A stretch of 64,000 bases of DNA. Source: Bacillota bacterium. Lineage in GTDB: Bacteria; Bacillota; Clostridia; Acetivibrionales; DTU013. Under the pieces are notes generated by a model. It saw only the letters and a program-made list of their open reading frames with translations, ran no database searches and was not told where the DNA came from. Position numbers and translations under genes: made by a program. How positions within the stretch are numbered: position 1 is the first letter of the stretch; each line of letters begins with the position of its first letter. The stretch covers positions 62,001-126,000 of the forward strand of contig JAEZCO010000094.1 in assembly GCA_023433505.1 (NCBI GenBank), read 5' to 3'. Below, piece after piece: positions 18,837 to 28,808 of the stretch.

Positions 18837-21298
18837 TATATGGTATAATTATTTATAAAAGGAGGTTCGTCCCACTCCTCATAGACTTTGATGGCTTGAT
18901 CCTCCGGCAGGGGTTTACTGATTAAATACCCCTGAACCTTATGGCACTTGTGCTTTATAAGATATTCCATCTGTTCATGGTTCTCCACTCCCTCTGCAAG
19001 AATGGTGAGCCCCATTTTGCGGCCGATCATCACAATCGTACCCGTCAGACTGTCGCTGTTTTTTTCAGAATTGATACTGTCGATAAAGGATTTATCGATT
19101 TTCAGCGTATCGATGGGCAGCTGCTTCAAATAGCTTAAGGAGGAGTAGCCCTGCCCGAAATCATCCAGCGCAATTTTTACTTTCATCCCTTTTAACCGGC
19201 GTAACTTATCACTGATGGTCTCATAGGATTCCATCAGAATCGATTCGGTAATTTCAAGCTCCAGGAATTCCGGGGGCAGGTCGATGAATTCAAGGATCTG
19301 CAGGACGGAATCTACAAAATCCTCCTGTATCAGCTGCAGAATTGAAATGTTTACCGAAATCGTAAGGTCCTTATGCCCTTTCATATGTAACTTTTTAAGG
19401 AAAAAGCACGCATTGCGCAAGACCCATTGGCCGATAGATATAATGAGGTGCGTTTCTTCCGCAATACCGATAAACTTCATGGGAGGCACAAATCCCAATT
19501 CCGGATTCTTCCAGCGCAGCAGCGCTTCAAAGCCGGAAATCCTGCCTGACTTTATGTCAAACTGCGGCTGGTAATACAACATAAACTCATTATTTTGCAG
19601 CGCGCTTCGCAGGTGCTTTTCTACCGTCATTCTTTCGTTGACGGCTTCCTGCATGGTAGGGTCATAGAATACATATTTGTTTTTCCCCAGGGACTTTGCC
19701 ATATACATGGCGATATCCGCGCTTCGCATAAGACCATCCGGGTCTGTACCGTCTTGCGGGTATAAGGAGATTCCGATACTTACGGTGGTATATATCGTAC
19801 TATCGCCTATCTCGTAAGGAACGGCACAGTTCTGGATTATTTTCTCCGCACATTCAACCAGATGCTCCTGGCAGTCAAAGCCGCAGCAGCAAATGATGAA
19901 CTCATCTCCGCCCAATCGGTATACCAGATTCTGATTGTCGAACATTGAAAACATTCTTTTTCCGATTTCAATAATCAGCTGGTCACCAAAGGAATGTCCC
20001 ATGGTATCGTTGATAAACTTAAAATTATCCAGGTCGATAAAAAGCAGGGCGTTCCCTTCCTCCGGCAAATCCCTGAAACGGTTTGACAGCCCTTCATAGA
20101 GCGCCAGCCTGTTCGGCAGTCCTGTCAGGGAATCATGGTAAGCGATCTTCCGAAGCTTTTCCTGGTAATCCCTCAGTTCGGAATACTGGTTCATCAGCTC
20201 CATCTGGGTTGAATAGAGCTTCTCATAGGTTGATCCAAGCTTTTCATAGCTTTCCTGCAGCCTGAGCTCATTTTTCTTTCTCTCATGGATATCCGTCAGG
20301 GATCCTGCAATCCGGACGGCTTTACCGTTGACATCGTATAATGCTTTCCCTCTGGCAATAAACCATTTATAGCCGCCATGAATGTTTTTCATCCGGTATT
20401 CACAGCAATAGACGGGGGTTCTGCCCTCCAGATGCTCTGCATACAGCCTGTCGGCTTCTTCTCTATCCTCCGGATGGATTAATTGGTCCCATCCGGCAAA
20501 AAACAAATCCATGGATTGCGTTTTATCATACCCCATTAAGTCAAACCACCGGTCAGACATATAAAATTTATCGTTGACCAGGTCCACATCCCAGATAAAC
20601 CCGTCGGACCCGTCGGCAGCAAGCCTGAAACGTTCTTCGCTGTCCCTTGATCTTTCCTCGTGGTATTGCAGCTCGTCAAGCTGCTGCCGCAGTCCTTCTT
20701 CCGAAGCGGCCAATTCCTCATACAGCGATGTGAGCTCCTCATTTTTTAATTTTTCATTCAATTCGCTTCTCTTGATGTCACTGATGTCGTTAAAAACCGT
20801 TATAAAGTAGCCCTTCTTGGGGCTGTATGCATTTACGACCACCCATTTGCCGAAAGCGTCGGTATAGCTTTCAATTGTTACTGGCTCTCCGGTAAGCGCA
20901 ACTTTACCGTAAATACCAACCCAATCTGTTTTTTCTATTTCACTCTTCGGTATCAGCGCTCTATATCTTTTTCCTAAGACATCCTCTCTCTTCAAACCCG
21001 CAAATGCCTCAAAGGCCGGATTGATATCAACATATTCGTAATCGTATGGCCTTCCCGCATTATCCAATATGATTCTATGGAGAGCATATGCATTCAGCAT
21101 TTTTTCAATAACAGCCGTGTTAGATTCTGCGGAAGCAGCCAACTCGTCATAAGCGGCCTTCAACTCGTCAAAGCTTCTACCCGTTTCATCCTGAACAGCT
21201 CTTACCTCTTTAAAAGAAGCTGGCCTTCTTTTATTATGAATGCCTATGATTTTGGCTATTTTCAGCCAAAACGGATCGTAGTCTGCATCATTGCCCAT
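18836..21298 (-). CDS. PAS-PAS-GGDEF-EAL cyclic-di-GMP protein
   Basis: About 820 aa. The ATG at 21298 is preferred, with GGTGGAGG upstream. Two PAS domains, the first with YVDINPAFEAFAGLKREDVLG and the second with a PAC motif, are joined by coiled-coil linkers, followed by a GGDEF domain with intact YRLGGDEF active site and an EAL domain with GFEALLRW, DDFGQGYSS and the usual C-terminal end. Both synthesis and hydrolysis of c-di-GMP are possible. No membrane segment, so cytoplasmic sensing. The last codon touches a palindromic element at 18836. Confidence 0.92.
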   Translation of the reverse strand: MGNDADYDPFWLKIAKIIGIHNKRRPASFKEVRAVQDETGRSFDELKAAYDELAASAESNTAVIEKMLNAYALHRIILDNAGRPYDYEYVDINPAFEAFAGLKREDVLGKRYRALIPKSEIEKTDWVGIYGKVALTGEPVTIESYTDAFGKWVVVNAYSPKKGYFITVFNDISDIKRSELNEKLKNEELTSLYEELAASEEGLRQQLDELQYHEERSRDSEERFRLAADGSDGFIWDVDLVNDKFYMSDRWFDLMGYDKTQSMDLFFAGWDQLIHPEDREEADRLYAEHLEGRTPVYCCEYRMKNIHGGYKWFIARGKALYDVNGKAVRIAGSLTDIHERKKNELRLQESYEKLGSTYEKLYSTQMELMNQYSELRDYQEKLRKIAYHDSLTGLPNRLALYEGLSNRFRDLPEEGNALLFIDLDNFKFINDTMGHSFGDQLIIEIGKRMFSMFDNQNLVYRLGGDEFIICCCGFDCQEHLVECAEKIIQNCAVPYEIGDSTIYTTVSIGISLYPQDGTDPDGLMRSADIAMYMAKSLGKNKYVFYDPTMQEAVNERMTVEKHLRSALQNNEFMLYYQPQFDIKSGRISGFEALLRWKNPELGFVPPMKFIGIAEETHLIISIGQWVLRNACFFLKKLHMKGHKDLTISVNISILQLIQEDFVDSVLQILEFIDLPPEFLELEITESILMESYETISDKLRRLKGMKVKIALDDFGQGYSSLSYLKQLPIDTLKIDKSFIDSINSEKNSDSLTGTIVMIGRKMGLTILAEGVENHEQMEYLIKHKCHKVQGYLISKPLPEDQAIKVYEEWDEPPFINNYTI

Positions 21299-21520
21299 CA
21301 GCACCTCCACCAATATCCTATAGGAATTACCACACCATACATTATATTTCATGAAAGGACTTTCTTCAACACACGTCGACAAATTATCTTTTTCATTTCA
21401 TACTAATACCATGCCTCCTGTGCAGCAAACCCGGGCATGAAAAATTGCAGCGGCGGCCATTGACGCCCTTTCCGTTACCTTTTTCTACGAATGACAGACG
21501 GATACCTGAATAGCCGCAGT

Positions 21521-21563
21521 AAAAAAAAACGGGGCTGCTGTCACTCAAATGACACCCCCCCGT
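21521..21563 (-). terminator. Intrinsic terminator of the GH106-like gene
   Basis: On the minus strand a GGGG-GTGTCA .. TGACA-CCCCG stem is followed by a run of nine T (21529-21521). It starts about 20 bp after the stop codon at 21585. Confidence 0.8.
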
Positions 21564-21584
21564 CTTATTGTTTATTACTCTGCC

Positions 21585-24581
21585 TTATTCGAGACCGAAT
21601 TTTACAAAACAGTATCGATCCGTCCAAATCCTTCTGCCCGATGCACCCTCCCAGCCTTCCATTTCCGAAAAGCTGGCGGGACCGACTGCATAAAGCTCTC
21701 CGTCAATATGATGATGAGGCCCCAGGAGATTTCTGTTCCCTGAGAAAAGCTGAAGTGTTATTTTATTGGCCCCCGACGTGATGAAATCCGTAATGTCTGC
21801 TTTGTAAGGCGCCCATGGCAAAACTTCCACCGCCCTGTCGTTGACGAAAACTTTTGCCAGGACTGCGCAAGGGTTGCCGATGTCAAGTAAAAGCCTGGAG
21901 TTGCCATCCTTCTCCAGTTCCATCCTCCGGCTGAGCTTTACGGCTCCTGCAAAGAAGCAGAAGCCCTGCTCCGTCAGCTCCGCCGGACTCACTTCCATGG
22001 GTTTTTCCACAATGGCAAAAGGCCCCTCTGTAAACACAGCCTTTCGCTCTCCGTAAGTATAACCGGATTTGCTCATAACGCCGAAATCACCGACAATATA
22101 AATGCTCTCCAGCTCGGTATCAAAGGTCAGCTTGTTTCTTTCGGTTTCCAGGACATCCTCTCCGAACAGCACATCGTATACCTTTTGCTGCTGATAGAAG
22201 CTCCTGCTAAGAATCACCTCATTGTCCCCTTCCTGCAAATAAGGCTTAATATCTACCTTTTTGAAAGAGCTGTCCTTCCACCAGCCAATATCGGCATATT
22301 TAACCTGCCTGCCGTTTAAAGCCATTTCAAACTCCTGTGCCGCTTCGACCACAAGATAAAGCTCTTTCACATTCTCGGGAGCTGCCTTAAATTCAAAATT
22401 GAATTTGAGGGAAATGCCACAGCTTTTTTTATGCTTAAGGAGTATCCCCATAAGATTAGTAACCGCGACGGGTCCGACCCATTCCCCGCCGTCAATGCTG
22501 TAACTGCAGTAGTCAAGGGTCAGGGAATTCAGATCCATTTCTTCCACAGTCCAATCACTTCCCGGCCTTATCTCCCTGTGGTCCGTCAAAACCAAATCCG
22601 GCTGTGCCATACTGTCTTTTTCCAGTATCAGGACATGTGACTGCATTGGCAGGAATTCAAGCTTCATCCGTATCATACCGTTGCTGGCCGTGAAAGGAAT
22701 AGCCTCCAACTCATTCCTGAAAGGAGAGTACTTCTTCAAATCTCCGCAGCCCTTGATTGTGACCTCTGTGTGGAACGTCTGCGTTTGGCTGAGATTAACC
22801 AGGAAGAATACCTGCTTATCCTCCATTTCTCTTTGCATGATGTGTATGGAGTCAACCTCGGTATTCTCCTCAAGGATATTAACAACAGATACGCCTCTGG
22901 ATAGCACCGCGGCCTTAAGCTCCTCTGAGTCATACCCAATGCATTTTACCCTTTTCTTTATGCTGTTTAAGACTTCATCCGGCTTTCCTTCACAAAGATA
23001 TGGGAAATCCCCTATGGATATCACCATGCCGCCATTGTCGAGAAATCTGCCCAGCAAGTCTGCTGTGCTCTCATCCATTGACAGCATGGAGGGCATCACG
23101 ACAACCTTATACTGACATTGGCCTACAATCAATCTATCCTTCTCAACCTTGCCATACCGTTTTACGATTGTTTCATCACCGTAATGATGTTCAATATGAA
23201 GCCCCGATAGCCATTCGGTTGCATGGATAAAATCCTCATCCAGCTTTTTCACCGCAGCATTGTCACAGCCATCGTAAGCAATCCAGCCGCTTTTTATGGG
23301 ATGCAGCAGCAATACCTCCACGGCGTGCTTGCCGGATGTCAGAAGGACGCCCAACCGGGAGAAATAATCGTTAAACCTGCCGTACTCCTCCCACCAGGAC
23401 TGCTGGTAGAACATTGAAGGCGGATAATCCCTCTTTCTCAAGCCCCGTAAGGTATAAGCCTCAAGATGCTGGCACATAAAGTTTACACCGTTGACATACT
23501 GCCATTCGGCGATCCATTTCAGTTCCTCCCAGCTCACATCCCAGCCGCAGAGAGCAAAGGTTTCCGACAGTACAAATTTCTTGCCCAGTTGGCTTGCCAC
23601 GGACCCCACCTGCTTGGGTATGACCGGACTCTCAATTTTTCTGCACAGCCAGTCCATTCCCGGTATATGCATGTATTCATAAAAAGGCATCGCTCCAGCC
23701 GTACACATCATTTGAGAGAATATGGAATCCTCTGACATCACATGGCCGGTCAGTTTGCAGTTATGCTCTTCGCACCAATCATATATCTGCTTTCCAAAGG
23801 AGCCGACATACAATTCGCTTACCAGGGCCCAGAAATCGTACCGTACCTTTTCATACCCGGCATTGTCCAAGAAAATCAAAGGGAGCTGCTCCAGCAAATC
23901 ATATCCGTATTTGTCTTTAAACTTCTCAGGAATGACATAGGACCAGGGGATCTGACCTCTTGAGAACTGGGGCTCGTCTGTGAAGAAGCCGGGCATCCCT
24001 TTTCCGAAAGCTTCTCCAAACAACCGGTGATATTCTTCATGCGTTACCTCAATGAAAGCTTTGATAACTTTTTCATTGAGTATATCGATATAGTAGGGAC
24101 TAGACTTGTGCCTGACAACCGTCACCTTTTCCCCGGGTGTCAGGTCCTCTCCGTCCATTCTGGAGAATTTTCCTTCTTCCAGCCTGTAATATCCCAGAAT
24201 GCCGGTATCCGCCGGTCCCTTGCCGTCCCAAACCAATTCTTCCCTTTCAAGCCACCGGACATGGTATTTATCCCCCATGGCAGTTACTTTGCCGCCGGCA
24301 AATCCGCTTGGCCAGCCGTCCTCATCATAACACCAGGAGGACATCCCCAGCCGGTCCCCCTCCTCCAGACACGCTTTTATGCAGTCCATCCAATCTTCCC
24401 CCAGGTATTCTGTCTGGAGTCCTCCCCGGGCATGCATGAAATACCCGCCTAAACCGGCTTTGTCCATCTCTCTGATTTGCCATTGCAGCATTCCGGGCTC
24501 CAGCTTGTCGTTCCACGACCAGAAAGGCACGGGTCTGTATTCCTTTGAAGGATTGCTTAACTTTTTCAACAGCTCTTCCAT
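21585..24581 (-). CDS. GH106-like glycoside hydrolase (alpha-L-rhamnosidase family)
   Basis: About 998 aa, cytoplasmic (no signal peptide). The ATG at 24581 is preferred over 24602 because AAAGGAG lies 9 nt upstream. The N-terminus shows the family's FWSWNDKLEP, GGYFMHARGG and SSWCYDEDGWPSGFAGG segments, then a TIM-barrel with several conserved Glu residues (FFTDEPQFSRG, LSETFALCGWD), a GATase-like middle and C-terminal jelly-roll sandwiches with a predicted sugar-binding beta domain. GH106 enzymes remove rhamnose from pectin (RG-I/RG-II); the exact specificity of this clade is uncertain. It is divergent from an AraC regulator gene (24732). Confidence 0.85.
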   Translation of the reverse strand: MEELLKKLSNPSKEYRPVPFWSWNDKLEPGMLQWQIREMDKAGLGGYFMHARGGLQTEYLGEDWMDCIKACLEEGDRLGMSSWCYDEDGWPSGFAGGKVTAMGDKYHVRWLEREELVWDGKGPADTGILGYYRLEEGKFSRMDGEDLTPGEKVTVVRHKSSPYYIDILNEKVIKAFIEVTHEEYHRLFGEAFGKGMPGFFTDEPQFSRGQIPWSYVIPEKFKDKYGYDLLEQLPLIFLDNAGYEKVRYDFWALVSELYVGSFGKQIYDWCEEHNCKLTGHVMSEDSIFSQMMCTAGAMPFYEYMHIPGMDWLCRKIESPVIPKQVGSVASQLGKKFVLSETFALCGWDVSWEELKWIAEWQYVNGVNFMCQHLEAYTLRGLRKRDYPPSMFYQQSWWEEYGRFNDYFSRLGVLLTSGKHAVEVLLLHPIKSGWIAYDGCDNAAVKKLDEDFIHATEWLSGLHIEHHYGDETIVKRYGKVEKDRLIVGQCQYKVVVMPSMLSMDESTADLLGRFLDNGGMVISIGDFPYLCEGKPDEVLNSIKKRVKCIGYDSEELKAAVLSRGVSVVNILEENTEVDSIHIMQREMEDKQVFFLVNLSQTQTFHTEVTIKGCGDLKKYSPFRNELEAIPFTASNGMIRMKLEFLPMQSHVLILEKDSMAQPDLVLTDHREIRPGSDWTVEEMDLNSLTLDYCSYSIDGGEWVGPVAVTNLMGILLKHKKSCGISLKFNFEFKAAPENVKELYLVVEAAQEFEMALNGRQVKYADIGWWKDSSFKKVDIKPYLQEGDNEVILSRSFYQQQKVYDVLFGEDVLETERNKLTFDTELESIYIVGDFGVMSKSGYTYGERKAVFTEGPFAIVEKPMEVSPAELTEQGFCFFAGAVKLSRRMELEKDGNSRLLLDIGNPCAVLAKVFVNDRAVEVLPWAPYKADITDFITSGANKITLQLFSGNRNLLGPHHHIDGELYAVGPASFSEMEGWEGASGRRIWTDRYCFVKFGLE

Positions 24582-24731
24582 ACGGGCATTCTCCTTTATC
24601 ATTCATACATACTTGCTTGCTCCCGGAAAATACACTCTCTCCTATTTCCGGTACGGCCTGCTGTCAAAATTTTATCGAATATCATTTCATTTCGCGCGGG
24701 TTTATATTACTATGTTAAGGGGGTGATATTA

Positions 24732-25661
24732 TTGAGTAAAAACCTATCCTATTACAGTACGGGCGAGAATCTGTTCAGAAAAGGGGAATCCGTCTATATC
24801 GGCAAGTCGTATGAACAGCCCGAGCCCCACCTCCATGCCCACGACTTCATAGAAATAGCCTATGTTGTGGCAGGACAGGGTATCCACCGGATCGGAGATC
24901 AGGAGTATGCCGTTTCGAAAGGCGATATCTTTATCATCAATTATGACATCCCCCATGAATTCAGATCCCATATAGACCCATCCCACCCGCCGCTTTATGT
25001 ATATAATTGTATTTTCAAAGCGGAGTTTTTTGACACTTCCCTGGTGAATTGCAAGGATTTTTCGGACCTTTCGAGGCACTTCCTTTTCTGTTCCCTGTTT
25101 CCCGAGGAAAAGGACAGCTGCGCCGGCATAAAGCTCAGCGACAGCGACAGCTCAGGCATTGAAGATATTTATGAAACCATGTTCCGGGAATATATGATTA
25201 AGGAGCCCGGATATGTCGAAGTACTCCGTTCCTGCATTATCCATCTTCTGATAAAAATCTTCAGGCTTTACCGGAAAAAAGATCAATTAAGCATAAAGCT
25301 GGAGGCAAACCGAAGGCATATCATCGATACTGTGATCCGGTATATGAAGGAAAACTACACAAAGGAGCTGAAGCTGGAAGACCTGGCAATGATGGCTTTT
25401 CTCAGCCGGAATTACTTCTGCAAGCTTTTCAAGGATTGCACCGGAATGACGGTTTTGGAGTACACCCAGAAAATCAGGATCGAAGAAGCCTGCCGCCTCC
25501 TTGACGGGACCAGCCGGAAGGTCCTTGACATCGCTGCCGAGGTGGGTTATAAGGATGTGAAGTTTTTCAACCAGGTATTTAAGAAAATCATGGGCAAAAC
25601 GCCGGGCGAATATAAAAAAGGCAATCCGGCTTCACAAAGTATTCATGCTCGTTGCGATTGA
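24732..25661 (+). CDS. AraC family regulator with cupin sensor domain
   Basis: About 309 aa. The TTG at 24732 is the preferred start: AAGGGGGTGAT upstream matches the 16S 3' end almost fully with 8 nt spacing, while GTG at 24723 lies inside it. The N-terminal cupin (AHDFIEIAYVVAGQGIHRIGD, IINYDIPHEF) probably binds a sugar; the C-terminal HTH pair ends in FFNQVFKKIMGKTPGEYKKG. It is divergent from the GH106-like gene with about 150 bp between starts, and so is likely its regulator. Confidence 0.92.
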   Translation: MSKNLSYYSTGENLFRKGESVYIGKSYEQPEPHLHAHDFIEIAYVVAGQGIHRIGDQEYAVSKGDIFIINYDIPHEFRSHIDPSHPPLYVYNCIFKAEFFDTSLVNCKDFSDLSRHFLFCSLFPEEKDSCAGIKLSDSDSSGIEDIYETMFREYMIKEPGYVEVLRSCIIHLLIKIFRLYRKKDQLSIKLEANRRHIIDTVIRYMKENYTKELKLEDLAMMAFLSRNYFCKLFKDCTGMTVLEYTQKIRIEEACRLLDGTSRKVLDIAAEVGYKDVKFFNQVFKKIMGKTPGEYKKGNPASQSIHARCD

Positions 25662-25793
25662 CAAATAAAAACCGCAAGCACGACCGGACCCGCAGTGAGT
25701 ACTATTTCGGCAACAGCACCAGACATCAGCATTACGTAAACCGGCAGTTTGACCAGCCGCTCAATGAAAACGACCAAGTACACTGTATTAAGC

Positions 25794-26579
25794 TTACTGT
25801 CGACTGTTCTTATTGCCTACGATTAATTCTTTCACACTAATGCTGGGATTGGTATATCGTCCTCTGTTTTGCGTTTTATTCTTATAGTTAATAGCCTGCT
25901 CCGGGCACCATTGCACACACGCCATACATTGTTCGCAATTATGCTGGAAACTCGGTTTTTTGTTTTTGATTACTATGTTGGCAACAGGGCAAACTGCCTC
26001 GCAGGTTCCGCAACCCGTACAAGCATCGGAAACATTAAAACCTTTGTCTTTTCCGGCGAATAGTAATTTTAGACCAACTGCAGTCGAGACGTTAAGAAAC
26101 TCGTTCACCTTGCCTGCGGGTTGCTGTGTTTTGGCTTTAATCTTTTGTACCAATGCAGGTATACTATCAGTAGCAATTTGATATTTCTCCGGGTTTTTCT
26201 CGTTCATTTTATACATCGCAACATAATTTGAAACCATACTAATTTTCTCGGCAAAATTCAGTGTCACACCTTTTTTTGCCAAAATTTTGGCAGGGACAGT
26301 CAACGTAACACCGCTTGCGCCACCGCATCCATTCACAGCAAAGAAATAGGCGTTTTTACTTTTTTCAAGTGACATCTCGCTTATAAATTGCGTTACTCTT
26401 CTCGGCAAATTAAAAGCGTATGTTGGATACACAAAACCGATATAATCATACACTTCATTGCTGTCATGCCTCCCTTTACCCATTGATACCAACTTACAAT
26501 CCGGCAATGCCTCAGCTATTTTTTTCGCTACCTGCAAATTGTTTCCTGTTCCTGTAAAGTAATAAACAACACTTTTCAT
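25794..26579 (-). CDS. EFR1-type flavodoxin/ferredoxin fusion protein
   Basis: About 261 aa from the ATG at 26579, with GGAGGG 8 nt upstream. The N-terminal half is a flavodoxin-like domain (VVYYFTGTGNNLQVAKK phosphate loop; YPTYAFNLPRRV) and the C-terminal part carries two 4Fe-4S ferredoxin motifs (CTGCGTCEAVCP and CEQCMACVQWCPE). This architecture suits electron transfer between FMN and iron-sulfur centres in the cytoplasm; the partner is unknown. It opens a region of accessory genes. Confidence 0.88.
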   Translation of the reverse strand: MKSVVYYFTGTGNNLQVAKKIAEALPDCKLVSMGKGRHDSNEVYDYIGFVYPTYAFNLPRRVTQFISEMSLEKSKNAYFFAVNGCGGASGVTLTVPAKILAKKGVTLNFAEKISMVSNYVAMYKMNEKNPEKYQIATDSIPALVQKIKAKTQQPAGKVNEFLNVSTAVGLKLLFAGKDKGFNVSDACTGCGTCEAVCPVANIVIKNKKPSFQHNCEQCMACVQWCPEQAINYKNKTQNRGRYTNPSISVKELIVGNKNSRQ

Positions 26580-26721
26580 TTTGTATGCCCTCCTATTTAA
26601 TTTGATAAAGATCTTCATTATTATTTAATATTGATGCAGTCAAAAATCAAAACTACCAGCCTGCCCATCCGTTTGCTAACCACACTTTTGATCATCCCGG
26701 GCAGTGAACGCAAGCTCCGGA

Positions 26722-27552
26722 TCATTTTTCAAAGTAGTGCCCCTGTTCGAGGTCCGAGATCAGGGAAGGATACACTGGCTTCCAGTTCAAGAGCTCTTGA
26801 GTCTGTACACTCGACCGCGGGATGTCAAGAGCTGCAATAGGGCCTAGAAAACCAAAGTGAGTCCCTGCCTCCTCGCGTGTAATACTGACTATGGGTAGGT
26901 TCAGATGGCGACCGATTACATTAGCAATGTCACGGAACGGTATACCCTCATCCCCAACCCCATTCAGTTTTGATCCTGCTGGGGCAGACTCCAACGCCAG
27001 ACGGAAAAGGCGGGCAGCATCGAAACGATGAACTGCCGGCCAGCGGTTGGACCCGTCGCCGATGTATGCAGAGAACCCTTTTTCACGGGCAATAGTAATT
27101 AAAATCGGAACAAAACCTTTATCGCCCTCTCCATGTACAGATGGTGAAAGGGACACAACCGATGCCCGCACACCACGCTTTGCAAGCGAAAAAGTGGCAT
27201 TGTCTGATGCTGTGCCATTTGCGTGAGCTGTAGTCAAAAATGGCTTGCCACTGCCCACAAGCACTTCTCCTATTGCCTCGATCGATTGCAAATCTGTGTT
27301 GAGTGAACCGGCAAAGTCCGAGAAATCGTGCTTAAATGCCAAATGAATTACGCCATCTGCCATAGCAGCACCGCTTCGAAGGCTATCTAAATCATCCAGT
27401 GAACCGTAGTGCGCTTCGGCTCCAGCCTCCTGTAATTTTAATGCACCCTTGTCTGAGCGCGTTAAACCAATGACTTTATGTCCAGCATCGATGAGTTCAC
27501 GGACAACCGCAGAACCGATATAACCCGTTGCTCCTGTTACAAAAATGCGCAT
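26722..27552 (-). CDS. Atypical short-chain dehydrogenase / NAD(P)-dependent epimerase-like protein
   Basis: 276 aa. The N-terminal Rossmann fold with GATGYIGS (7-14) binds NAD(P); RSDKGALKLQEAGAE follows as in the atypical SDR subfamily of the YwnB/Ycf39 type. A canonical YxxxK catalytic pair is not evident, so it may be a nucleotide-sensing protein or act on an unusual substrate. It is preceded by a broken TetR gene on the same strand, probably once its regulator. Confidence 0.85.
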   Translation of the reverse strand: MRIFVTGATGYIGSAVVRELIDAGHKVIGLTRSDKGALKLQEAGAEAHYGSLDDLDSLRSGAAMADGVIHLAFKHDFSDFAGSLNTDLQSIEAIGEVLVGSGKPFLTTAHANGTASDNATFSLAKRGVRASVVSLSPSVHGEGDKGFVPILITIAREKGFSAYIGDGSNRWPAVHRFDAARLFRLALESAPAGSKLNGVGDEGIPFRDIANVIGRHLNLPIVSITREEAGTHFGFLGPIAALDIPRSSVQTQELLNWKPVYPSLISDLEQGHYFEK

Positions 27553-27731
27553 AAAAATCCCCCTTAACCGTTAGAACTAATATTACTTGTTACATCATTT
27601 ATTATCTGTAATTTGATATGTTAATAGTATCACACTTTGTTACTGATTACAATATATAATTTTTGTAACTTGTCGCAATATTGTTAAAGGATGTTGTGAG
27701 AGGTTGAGGGCTGGCCACCCATCAATTCGAT

Positions 27732-27960
27732 TCATTTATTAGGATTTTTAAGTCCTCTTAGCAGAAGGCCTATAACAGATTGTATGTTTTGATTTCGATC
27801 GGGATCTTCGAATGTGTTTGGGTACATAAAAACGCTGACTGCAAGATAGACAGTTCTTGCCGCTTGACGAGGAGATTCTGCAAAAAATATACCTTCCGAT
27901 TATATCATGTTTAATTTCAAGTTTCGAATTACATTATTTGTAACACTATCAAATGGAGCT
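27732..27960 (-). pseudogene. TetR family regulator, C-terminal relic
   Basis: Translating the minus strand gives a continuous TetR-like C-terminal domain (PRQAARTVYLAVSVFM, QSVIGLLLRGLKNPNK then stop at 27732). It is interrupted by an in-frame TAA at about 27900, and upstream the frame shifts so that no start or helix-turn-helix can be read. The gene is a relic. Other bases of 27553-28181 hold no recognisable gene. Confidence 0.55.
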
Positions 27961-28181
27961 CATCGAACCAGTAAAAGCATGTCAAGTTAGCAAATAATAA
28001 AGTAGTAGTGATTTAATTTCAAATTATTGATTGTACCTATGGAAAATTATTGATATTATTGTTGAGTGAATTGTTTTTCTTAAGGAGTCATTATGTTAAA
28101 TATAAAGGATTTGTCAATTATGGAAATTTAAAAGGAAATCGATGCAGGAAATTTTTATTCTACTATTTGGGGGATAGGCTT

Positions 28182-28687
28182 GTGAATTCTTATATACGAT
28201 ATGCAGATATTAATGATTGTACTGTTCTAGGAATAATTCATTCCGAATCTTGGAAGGTTACTTACAAGGATATTGTACCAGACTCTATTCTGGATAATAT
28301 GTCTGCTGAAAAAAGTGAGAAAAGATTTTATAACGCTTTTGTACAGGGAGAAGAAGAGAATGTTTTAATACTGAATGCAAATCAAATTGCTGGATTCATG
28401 TGTTTTGGGAAATGCAGAGATAAAGATTTAGATAATTCCTATGGAGAAATTTGGGGAATTTATCTCTTACCCCAGTATTGGGGGCGAGGTTTAGGAACAG
28501 AACTAATAAATTGGGGAATCAATGAATTACATATACGGGGATATAACAAAGTATCTCTTTGGGTGCTTGAGGAAATTTCAATGCTCGTAAATTCTATGAA
28601 AAAATGGGATTCACCCATGATGGAACAATAAAGGGGTTGAATATAGGTAAGCCACTAAATGAATGCCGATATATAAAAAGTATCTGA
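28182..28687 (+). pseudogene. GNAT N-acetyltransferase with a frameshift near its 3' end
   Basis: GTG start at 28182 with GGGGG 8 nt upstream. The N-terminal two thirds reads YIRYADINDCTVLGIIH, then the acetyl-CoA loop QYWGRGLGTELI. At about 28573-28576 (GAGGAAATTT) the frame breaks: the original frame yields a short unrelated tail, while the next frame continues the family C-terminus (ARKFYEKMGFTHDGTIKG) to a stop at 28687. One missing A would explain it. It is either a recent pseudogene or a sequencing error in an A run. Confidence 0.75.
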
Positions 28688-28808
28688 TAATTTCCTGCTA
28701 AAGCTCTTCTCTTAAATTATTGTCTATTATCAGATCAACTTTCTTTCAAAGGTTTTTTTGCACCACAGAATTTATAGCCCACAGCAAAAACTAGAGTGCT
28801 GTATTCGT

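Noticed and set aside
25662..25793. Short plus-strand frames after the AraC/cupin gene
   Set aside because: A signal-peptide-like start (MKTTKYTVLSLLSTVLIAYD) ends after 20 codons; too short and isolated to call.
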